From contig JBJTHI010000284.1 of NCBI GenBank assembly GCA_046094425.1, positions 1 to 6,397 of the forward strand: DNA of 6,397 bases, written 5' to 3'. Below the pieces are notes generated by a model, which saw only the letters and a program-made list of their open reading frames with translations, was not told the origin of the DNA and ran no database searches. Numbering within the stretch: the first letter of the stretch is position 1; each line of letters opens with the position of its first letter. The position numbers were made by a program, and so were the translations under genes. This DNA comes from JANPCX01 sp046094425. Lineage in GTDB: Bacteria; Pseudomonadota; Gammaproteobacteria; Burkholderiales; Burkholderiaceae_C. Positions 1-4,670 of this stretch are shown here, in pieces.

Positions 1-1609
1 GTTTTTTCTTGTCGGCTTCGTACTCTTGGTAGTTGCCGTCGAAGAATACCCATTTGGAGTCGCCTTCGCAGGCCAGGATGTGGGTGGCAATGCGATCCAA
101 GAACCAGCGGTCGTGGCTGATGACCATGATGGAGCCGGCAAACTCCAAGAGTGCATCTTCCAGGGCCCGCAAAGTTTCTACGTCCAAGTCGTTGGACGGT
201 TCGTCCAGCATCAACACATTGCCGCCCTGGGCCAAGGTTTTGGCCAAGTGCAAACGGCCCCGCTCACCGCCCGAGAGGCTGCCCACGAGTTTTTGCTGGT
301 CGTTGCCTTTGAAGTTGAAGCGGCCAATATAGGCGCGTGAGGGCATCACAAACTTGCCCACCACAATGTTGTCCAGCCCACCCGACACATCTTGCCAAAC
401 AGTTTTCTCAGCCTCCAGCGATTCGCGGCTTTGATCCACAAAGGCCATCTTCACCGTGGGCCCAATCTTTACCGTACCACTGTCGGGTTTTTCTTGGCCC
501 GCAATCATGCGGAACAGCGTGGACTTACCGGCCCCGTTCGGGCCAATGATGCCCACGATGGCACCGGCGGGCACTTTGAAGCTCAAATCGTCAATGAGCA
601 CCCGGTCGCCGAAACTTTTGGTCACGCCCTCAAACTCGATCACCTCGTGGCCCAGCCGGTCGGCCACGGGAATGAAAATTTCATTCGTCTCGTTGCGTTT
701 TTGGTAGTCCACATCAGACAACTCTTCAAAGCGCGCCAAACGCGCCTTGCTCTTGGCTTGGCGACCTTTGGGGTTTTGGCGCACCCATTCCAATTCCTTT
801 TTCATGGCCTTGGCGCGCGCGTCCTCGGACTTTTGTTCTTGCTCCAGGCGGTTTTCTTTTTGCTCCAGCCAGGTGGAGTAATTGCCCTTCCACGGAATGC
901 CCGAGCCACGGTCGAGTTCCAAAATCCACTCGGCGGCGTTATCAAGGAAGTAGCGGTCGTGGGTAATGGCCACCACGGTGCCTGAGAAACGGCTCAAGAA
1001 TTGCTCTAGCCAATCGACCGACTCGGCATCCAAGTGGTTGGTAGGCTCGTCCAAGAGCAACATGTCAGGTTTAGACAGCAACAAGCGGCACAAGGCCACA
1101 CGGCGCTTTTCACCGCCCGAGAGTTTTCCGATCACAGCATCCCAGGGGGGCAGACGCAGGGCATCAGCGGCCAGTTCTAACTGCAAATCGGTGTTCTCTG
1201 AACCTGCGGCGGAGATGATGGCTTCCAGTTCGGCCTGTTCGGCAGCGAGTTTGTCGAAGTCGGCGTTTTCGTCGGCGTATTCGGCATACACCTCTTCCAA
1301 CCGCTTCTTGGCAGCCAGAACGCCGCCTATGCCTTCTTCCACCGCTTCACGCACGGTTTGATCGGGCTGCATCACCGGCTCTTGCGGCAAATAACCAATC
1401 TTGATGCCCGGCATGGGCGTGGCCTCGCCCTCAATCTCTTTGTCCACCCCCGCCATGATCTTGAGCAAGGTGCTCTTGCCCGAGCCATTGAGCCCCAGCA
1501 TGCCGATCTTGGCGCCAGGGAAAAAGCTGAGGGAAATGTTCTTGAGGATTTGACGCTTGGGCGGCACGATTTTGCCGACGCGGTTCATGGTGAAGACGTA
1601 CTGGGCCAT
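1..1609 (-). CDS. ettA: Energy-dependent translational throttle protein EttA (ABC-F ATPase), 3' end cut by window
   Basis: This is a cytoplasmic ABC-F ATPase. In this family EttA binds the ribosomal E site and gates the first elongation steps according to the ATP/ADP ratio; it is not a transporter. There are two nucleotide-binding domains and no membrane segment. Domain 1 has Walker A GLNGSGKST (39-47), signature LSGGEKRR (about 163-170) and Walker B DEPTNHLD (187-194). The charged arm linker that contacts P-site tRNA in the family lies at about 250-293. Domain 2 has Walker A GPNGAGKST (356-364), signature LSGGERGR (about 447-454) and Walker B LDEPSNDLD (468-476). Both Walker B motifs keep the catalytic Glu. 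The start MAQYVFTMNRVGK is the usual EttA N-terminus, so ATG 1609 is firm. No good Shine-Dalgarno precedes it; the upstream bases are pyrimidine-rich (ACTCCCC). 536 codons are present, against about 555 in E. coli, so only the extreme C-terminus is missing. It follows the response regulator by 90 bases on the same strand, and I see no terminator between them. Confidence 0.96.
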   Translation of the reverse strand, partial: MAQYVFTMNRVGKIVPPKRQILKNISLSFFPGAKIGMLGLNGSGKSTLLKIMAGVDKEIEGEATPMPGIKIGYLPQEPVMQPDQTVREAVEEGIGGVLAAKKRLEEVYAEYADENADFDKLAAEQAELEAIISAAGSENTDLQLELAADALRLPPWDAVIGKLSGGEKRRVALCRLLLSKPDMLLLDEPTNHLDAESVDWLEQFLSRFSGTVVAITHDRYFLDNAAEWILELDRGSGIPWKGNYSTWLEQKENRLEQEQKSEDARAKAMKKELEWVRQNPKGRQAKSKARLARFEELSDVDYQKRNETNEIFIPVADRLGHEVIEFEGVTKSFGDRVLIDDLSFKVPAGAIVGIIGPNGAGKSTLFRMIAGQEKPDSGTVKIGPTVKMAFVDQSRESLEAEKTVWQDVSGGLDNIVVGKFVMPSRAYIGRFNFKGNDQQKLVGSLSGGERGRLHLAKTLAQGGNVLMLDEPSNDLDVETLRALEDALLEFAGSIMVISHDRWFLDRIATHILACEGDSKWVFFDGNYQEYEADKKK

Positions 1610-1699
1610 GGGGAGTATGAGATCTCGTAGTGAAACTGGTGCCACCAAAGAGGCGGATCAAAGAAGCGTTATTGTCGCCGCAGCCAAGTCGCCGACACG
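1610..1699 (-). other. Gap between response regulator and ettA
   Basis: This 90-base spacer separates two genes on the same strand. It has a perfect GAGATCTC palindrome near the ettA start and two copies of GTCGCCG close to the regulator stop, but no stem with a T-run and no convincing promoter. Readthrough from the kinase/regulator pair into ettA is therefore possible. Confidence 0.4.
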
Positions 1700-2338
1700 C
1701 TACTCCCCCACCAACCCATGTCGAATGGCATATACCGTCATCTCGGAATTGTTCGACAGCCCCAGCTTTTCCAGCACCCGAGCACGGTACACACTGACGG
1801 TTTTGGGGGAGAGGGTGAGCTCGTCGGCAATGTCGGAGAGGCGTTTGCCCGAGGCGATCATGACCAAGGTTTGCAGCTCGCGGTCTGAGAGTTTTTCGTG
1901 GGCGTTTTCCTGCACCGGGGTGGTGAGGCTTTCAACCAGCATTTGCGCAATTTCCGGCGTGACGTATTTGCGGCCTTGCGACACCGTGCGCACCGCCGTG
2001 ACCAAGAGCGCTGGATCGCCGCCTTTGTTCACATAACCAAAGGCCCCAGCCCGCAGCGCACGAATGGCGTACTGCTCCTCGGGGTACATGGACACCACCA
2101 GCACCTTCATGGTGCTGCCTTCATCCTTGAGCACATGCAGCACATCCAGGCCGCTGCGGCCAGGCATGTTGATGTCCAGCACCAACACATCACAGCTTGC
2201 CGTGCGCAAGAGTGAACGCAGTTCGCTGTAGTCGCCCGCTTCGCCCACAACCTCAATGTCGGGCGCGTCTGAGAGCGTGTCGCGTATGCCGCGCCGGATC
2301 AGGGCGTGGTCGTCGCAGAGAATGACTCGGATCGTCAT
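1700..2338 (-). CDS. NarL/FixJ-family response regulator (receiver + LuxR-type HTH)
   Basis: This is a 212-residue DNA-binding response regulator, most likely the phosphorylation target of the kinase encoded just upstream. The receiver domain (about 3-120) has the acidic pair D9/D10, phospho-acceptor D55 (VLDINMPG), switch Ser S83 and conserved Lys K105. A LuxR-type helix-turn-helix fills about 148-210 (LSDRELQTL, then the recognition region SPKTVSVYRARVLEKLG). Length and domain order are normal for the NarL/FixJ family. Its ATG overlaps the kinase stop codon as ATGA. The likely ribosome-binding site, GGGGT with 5 bases to the start, is buried in a hairpin inside the kinase gene, which predicts translation coupled to the kinase. 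Target genes cannot be told from the sequence. The divergent chemotaxis operon is one possible target by position only. The stop is TAG at 1700-1702. Confidence 0.95.
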   Translation of the reverse strand: MTIRVILCDDHALIRRGIRDTLSDAPDIEVVGEAGDYSELRSLLRTASCDVLVLDINMPGRSGLDVLHVLKDEGSTMKVLVVSMYPEEQYAIRALRAGAFGYVNKGGDPALLVTAVRTVSQGRKYVTPEIAQMLVESLTTPVQENAHEKLSDRELQTLVMIASGKRLSDIADELTLSPKTVSVYRARVLEKLGLSNNSEMTVYAIRHGLVGE

Positions 2339-3534
2339 AAGCTACCCCAACCCGTGGGGTCGTTATCTGTATGAGAAGAAGGCAATTCTGGATCAAGTCC
2401 ACCCCGCCCTCCATCAATGAATTCACTGCGAACAGCGGTTAAGCCGGTGGGCAGAGGCACAGACAAAATCAAGGTGGTGCCCTGTTGGCCCGCCGCGCTG
2501 CTGTCTTGGTGGCTGCTCAAATCTACCCAGCCACCCACGGTGCGGGCGCGTTCGTGCAGGCCACGGATGCCAAAGGAGCGCACTTTTTCCAGATCAAGGT
2601 TGGACAAACCCTTGCCGTTGTCGCTGATTTCCAAGGACAACACGCCGCCGGCCAAGGACAAATCAATTTCCACCTTGGTCGCCTGTGCATGTTTGGACAC
2701 ATTGGTGAGCGCCTCTTGGGCGGTGCGGTAGGCCACCAGGGGCACGCCCGTGGGCAGATCGGGCATGTGGCTGGGCACACGCAGCACGCAGGCAATACCG
2801 GTGCGGGGTTCAAACCGCGCGGCCATCCACTGCAAAGCCGCGACCAAGCCTTGTTCGAGTATGGCCGGACGCAGGTTGTGCATGATGCGTTGGCTGGCTT
2901 CTATGGCCGAAGTCACCGTTTCCAGGGCAGAGTTCACCCGCTCTAGCACCTCGGGGTCGTTGCTGCGGCGGGCCATCCAGGCCAAATCAAACTTGAGCGC
3001 GGTGAGTGAGCCCCCTACGTCGTCGTGAATCTCCCTGGCAATGGCAGCGCGCTCTTGTTCCACACTGGTTTGTAAGTGCTGTGCCAGTTCATGCAGCCGC
3101 TGTTTGGATGCGCCCAGCTCCAAATCGGCCAATTGCCGGGCGCGGCGGGTGCGGCTGGCTTCCACCGCATGCAGTACCGCAGGGGCCAGGCGCGAGAGGT
3201 TGTTTTTCAGCAAATAGTCGCTGGCCCCGTTGCGCATGGCTTCCACGGCCGTGTCTTCGCCTATCTCGCCCGATACCAATATGAAGGGCAGGTCTTTGCC
3301 GCTGACTTTGAGCAAGTCCAGGGCCACCAGGCCGGAAAAGCCGGGCAGGTTGTAGTCGGACAGGATCACATCCCACTCCTGCTCGAGGGCTTGCAAAAAG
3401 TCAGCCTCGGTTTCCACCCGAATCACGGCCAAAGGCACACCGGCGCGGCGCATGTGAGCGAGCATCAACTCATGGTCGAGCTCAGAGTCTTCCAGGTGGA
3501 GCAAGCGCAGCGTCTCGCGCGAAGTGGGTGTCAT
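2335..3534 (-). CDS. Soluble hybrid histidine kinase: N-terminal receiver + HisKA_3 + HATPase
   Basis: This is a 399-residue sensor kinase with no signal peptide or membrane segment, so it is probably cytoplasmic. The receiver domain (about 8-125) has E15/D16, phospho-acceptor D60 (ILSDYNLPG), S88 and K110. A helical linker with EQERAAIAREIHDD follows, with predicted autophosphorylation site H170 in a NarX/DesK-type HisKA_3 domain. The ATPase domain has an N box around N278 (AQEALTNVSKHA), a G1 box DNGKG (305-309), a G2 box GIRGLHERA (322-330) and a terminal GTTL (352-355). The last 37 residues (363-399) extend past the ATPase fold and look disordered. The usual phosphatase motif DxxxQ after the His reads D171-DVG-G175 here, so the Gln is missing. 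The input is likely a phosphate received on D60 from another kinase (inference). I chose ATG 3534; a TTG at 3564 would add ten residues, and neither start has a strong ribosome-binding site. It is the first gene of a pair with the response regulator. Confidence 0.93.
   Translation of the reverse strand: MTPTSRETLRLLHLEDSELDHELMLAHMRRAGVPLAVIRVETEADFLQALEQEWDVILSDYNLPGFSGLVALDLLKVSGKDLPFILVSGEIGEDTAVEAMRNGASDYLLKNNLSRLAPAVLHAVEASRTRRARQLADLELGASKQRLHELAQHLQTSVEQERAAIAREIHDDVGGSLTALKFDLAWMARRSNDPEVLERVNSALETVTSAIEASQRIMHNLRPAILEQGLVAALQWMAARFEPRTGIACVLRVPSHMPDLPTGVPLVAYRTAQEALTNVSKHAQATKVEIDLSLAGGVLSLEISDNGKGLSNLDLEKVRSFGIRGLHERARTVGGWVDLSSHQDSSAAGQQGTTLILSVPLPTGLTAVRSEFIDGGRGGLDPELPSSHTDNDPTGWGSL
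2344..2360 (-). promoter_or_regulatory. Hairpin hiding the response regulator's ribosome-binding site
   Basis: Read on the minus strand, ACCCCA (2360-2355) pairs with TGGGGT (2349-2344) across the five-base loop CGGGT. The 3' arm contains GGGGT, the only plausible Shine-Dalgarno for the regulator, five bases before its ATG at 2338. The whole hairpin lies inside the last codons of the kinase gene, so ribosomes finishing the kinase would open it. Together with the ATGA overlap this suggests obligate translational coupling. Confidence 0.55.
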
Positions 3535-3550
3535 AGCTGCGAGTATGCCG

Positions 3551-3574
3551 CGCTTGGGGAACAAAGCCCCAGCG
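3551..3574 (-). promoter_or_regulatory. Hairpin in the leader of the kinase gene
   Basis: Read on the minus strand, CGCTGGGG (3574-3567) pairs with CCCCA-GCG (3559-3551) with one unpaired base (3554) and a seven-base loop, CTTTGTT. It lies 17 bases before ATG 3534, and its loop contains the alternative TTG start at 3564-3562. No T-run follows, so it is not a terminator. It may influence kinase translation or message stability; I see no defined riboswitch. Confidence 0.4.
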
Positions 3575-3621
3575 AGCTGGCTATCCAGAGAAATAGACCG
3601 TCTTTTTGGCAGTCATCACCC

Positions 3622-3648
3622 TAATGTTGGAGAACAGTCTGCCGAAAA
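3622..3648 (+). promoter_or_regulatory. Predicted sigma-28 (FliA) promoter of the che operon
   Basis: The -35 element TAATGTTG (3622-3629) and -10 element GCCGAAAA (3641-3648) are separated by exactly 11 bases. The enterobacterial sigma-28 consensus is TAAAGTTT, N11, GCCGATAA, so the matches are 6/8 and 7/8 with ideal spacing. Transcription would start around 3655, giving a leader of roughly 90 bases before the ATG at 3748. It points into the CheZ-like/cheY/cheA operon, as expected for late flagellar and chemotaxis genes. The match is seen directly; use by FliA is inference. Confidence 0.75.
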
Positions 3649-3732
3649 TGCCTCACATGGGCAAGAAAACCGGTGTGATCTGTGAGGGCCGCATGCCACA
3701 CCCCCCTCTTGCAAAGAACGATACGACCATCG

Positions 3733-3736
3733 TGGA
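3733..3736 (+). promoter_or_regulatory. Ribosome-binding site of the CheZ-like gene
   Basis: GGAG lies 11 bases before ATG 3748, rather long but usable. It favours this ATG over the in-frame GTG at 3682, which has no purine-rich site at a sensible distance. Confidence 0.55.
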
Positions 3737-3747
3737 GCACGACGTTA

Positions 3748-4191
3748 ATGAACGAAGCCCCCGCCCAAATTGAAGCTGGCTTCCTGCCGCTGCAGGCGGC
3801 TGCGGATTTGCAGGATCACCTGATGACGGCGACCAATGATTTGGAACGCCTGCAGACCCTGCTGTCCGATGCTTGCGTGGTGCTGTTTGCTGGCTTCCAA
3901 GGGGCCAGCGAACAAATCCAGAAGATGAGCGCCTCGAATCCAGACCCCAAGGGTGATGTCAGCCGCGCGATTGCCTACCTGGGAACCGCCGTCACCGCTT
4001 TGCAATTTCAAGACATGGCCTCGCAACTGATTACCCATACCAACAAGCGCCTGCGCAGTTGTGCAGACACCTTGGCGCGGGAAACCTTTGGCGAGGACGA
4101 GGAGGGTAAAGCGGTGGTGGAGATGCCGCCGCTGCGCCCCAACCCTGTCACCCAAGCCGAGATGGACGTTGGATCCATTGAGTTGTTTTAA
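3748..4191 (+). CDS. CheZ-like small helical protein, putative CheY-P phosphatase or CheY-binding protein
   Basis: This is a 147-residue soluble protein that I do not recognise as a standard named family. It looks like a helical hairpin: helix 1 about 15-63, a turn with NPDPKGD (64-70), and helix 2 about 71-112. An acidic/Pro-rich linker (116-136) and a detached tail, MDVGSIELF (139-147), follow. Helix 2 contains LQFQDMASQL (85-94). Its F-Q-D-x-x-x-Q pattern matches E. coli CheZ around D143 and Q147, the residues that act on CheY-P, and puts the equivalents at D89 and Q93. E. coli CheZ likewise ends in a linker plus a short acidic/hydrophobic peptide ending in Phe that tethers CheY. It is shorter than CheZ (about 214 residues), and overall identity appears low. 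ATG 3748 has GGAG 11 bases upstream. A GTG at 3682 would add 22 Arg/Ser/Thr-rich residues and is unlikely. It is first gene after the sigma-28 promoter, 45 bases before cheY. Its existence as a gene is well supported; the phosphatase role is inference. Confidence 0.85.
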   Translation: MNEAPAQIEAGFLPLQAAADLQDHLMTATNDLERLQTLLSDACVVLFAGFQGASEQIQKMSASNPDPKGDVSRAIAYLGTAVTALQFQDMASQLITHTNKRLRSCADTLARETFGEDEEGKAVVEMPPLRPNPVTQAEMDVGSIELF

Positions 4192-4226
4192 CCCCTGACC
4201 TTCACTTTCATTCACTAGAGACCCCC

Positions 4227-4230
4227 GGAG
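4227..4230 (+). promoter_or_regulatory. Ribosome-binding site of cheY
   Basis: GGAG lies 6 bases before ATG 4237, at good spacing, and fixes the cheY start. Confidence 0.8.
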
Positions 4231-4236
4231 AACGTT

Positions 4237-4599
4237 ATGCATTCAATACTCGCTGTGGACGACTCAGCCTCCATGCGTCAAATGGTGACCTTCACTCTCA
4301 AGAGTGCGGGCTACAACGTGGTGGAAGCGGTAGACGGTCAGGACGCCTGGGAGAAATCTTCCAGCCGCGACTTCGACCTGGTGCTGACCGACCAAAACAT
4401 GCCCCGCATGGACGGCATCAGCCTGACCAAGAAGTTACGGGACAACCCGAAATTCAAGGCCACGCCGATTTTGATTCTGACCACCGAGTCCAGCGATCAA
4501 ATGAAGCTGGCTGGGCGCGCCGCCGGTGCCACCGGTTGGCTTGTCAAGCCCTTCGATCCAGCCAAGCTGCTCGAAGTGATTAAGAAAGTGGTTCGCTAG
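4237..4599 (+). CDS. cheY: Chemotaxis response regulator CheY
   Basis: This is a 120-residue single-domain receiver with no output domain. It is phosphorylated by CheA and acts on the flagellar motor or as a phosphate sink. Visible residues are the acidic pair D8/D9, phospho-acceptor D52 (LTDQNMPRMDG), switch Thr T82, the following E84, and K104 in VKPF. Relative to E. coli CheY the chain begins directly at the first strand and is slightly short. Two surface switch positions differ: Gln53 where E. coli has Trp58, and Trp101 where E. coli has Tyr106. N54 and E84, equivalent to N59 and E89 near the CheZ-catalysed site, are kept. GGAG at 4227-4230 lies 6 bases before the ATG. It sits between the CheZ-like gene and cheA. 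Its TAG stop lies inside a strong hairpin. Organisms with this cluster type often carry a second CheY elsewhere, so which one drives the motor is not known from this window. Confidence 0.97.
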   Translation: MHSILAVDDSASMRQMVTFTLKSAGYNVVEAVDGQDAWEKSSSRDFDLVLTDQNMPRMDGISLTKKLRDNPKFKATPILILTTESSDQMKLAGRAAGATGWLVKPFDPAKLLEVIKKVVR

Positions 4600-4624
4600 A
4601 ACGCTGTTGCGGCGTTCAGCGAAC
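4591..4624 (+). other. 13-bp hairpin over the cheY stop codon and cheY-cheA gap
   Basis: The arms are GTTCGCT (4591-4597) with AGCGAAC (4618-4624) and GAACGC (4599-4604) with GCGTTC (4612-4617). The pairing is interrupted only by one bulged A at 4598, and the loop has 7 bases (TGTTGCG). The 5' arm contains the end of cheY including its TAG. No T-run follows, so it is not a classical intrinsic terminator. It could shield the cheY message from 3' exonuclease, mark a processing site, or cause partial termination so that CheY exceeds CheA. The structure is direct from the sequence; the role is inference. Confidence 0.65.
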
Positions 4625-4659
4625 TCAAGCCAGTCAGCAAGTCAAGCACGCAAGCAAAC

Positions 4660-4664
4660 AGGAG
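4660..4664 (+). promoter_or_regulatory. Ribosome-binding site of cheA
   Basis: AGGAG lies 6 bases before ATG 4671. The second in-frame ATG (4680) would be 15 bases away, so the first is preferred. Confidence 0.85.
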
Positions 4665-4670
4665 AGCGCC

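Noticed and set aside
392..985. Open frame of 197 codons on the plus strand inside ettA
   Set aside because: It is antisense to a clearly conserved EttA frame, with no recognisable domain; GC-rich third positions commonly leave such frames open.
3076..3624. Open frame of 182 codons on the plus strand over the kinase gene
   Set aside because: It is antisense to the well-supported receiver and HisKA_3 domains, has no recognisable motif, and runs into the divergent leader region.
3672..3702. Inverted repeat GGTGTG / CACACC and tandem TGTGA in the che operon leader
   Set aside because: Six-base arms around a 19-base loop are weak, and the TGTGA copies lack the spaced TCACA half-site of a CRP operator; not distinguishable from chance.
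3682..3747. N-terminal extension of the CheZ-like protein from GTG 3682
   Set aside because: The extra 22 residues are basic and unlike the helical body, there is no ribosome-binding site at usable distance, and ATG 3748 has GGAG upstream.
4599..4660. Intrinsic terminator after cheY
   Set aside because: The hairpin is strong but followed by mixed AC/AG-rich sequence rather than a T-run, so it is reported only as a structure.
4630..4660. Repetitive CAAG-like bases in the cheY-cheA gap
   Set aside because: The copies are imperfect and short; this looks like ordinary unstructured A-rich leader before a ribosome-binding site.
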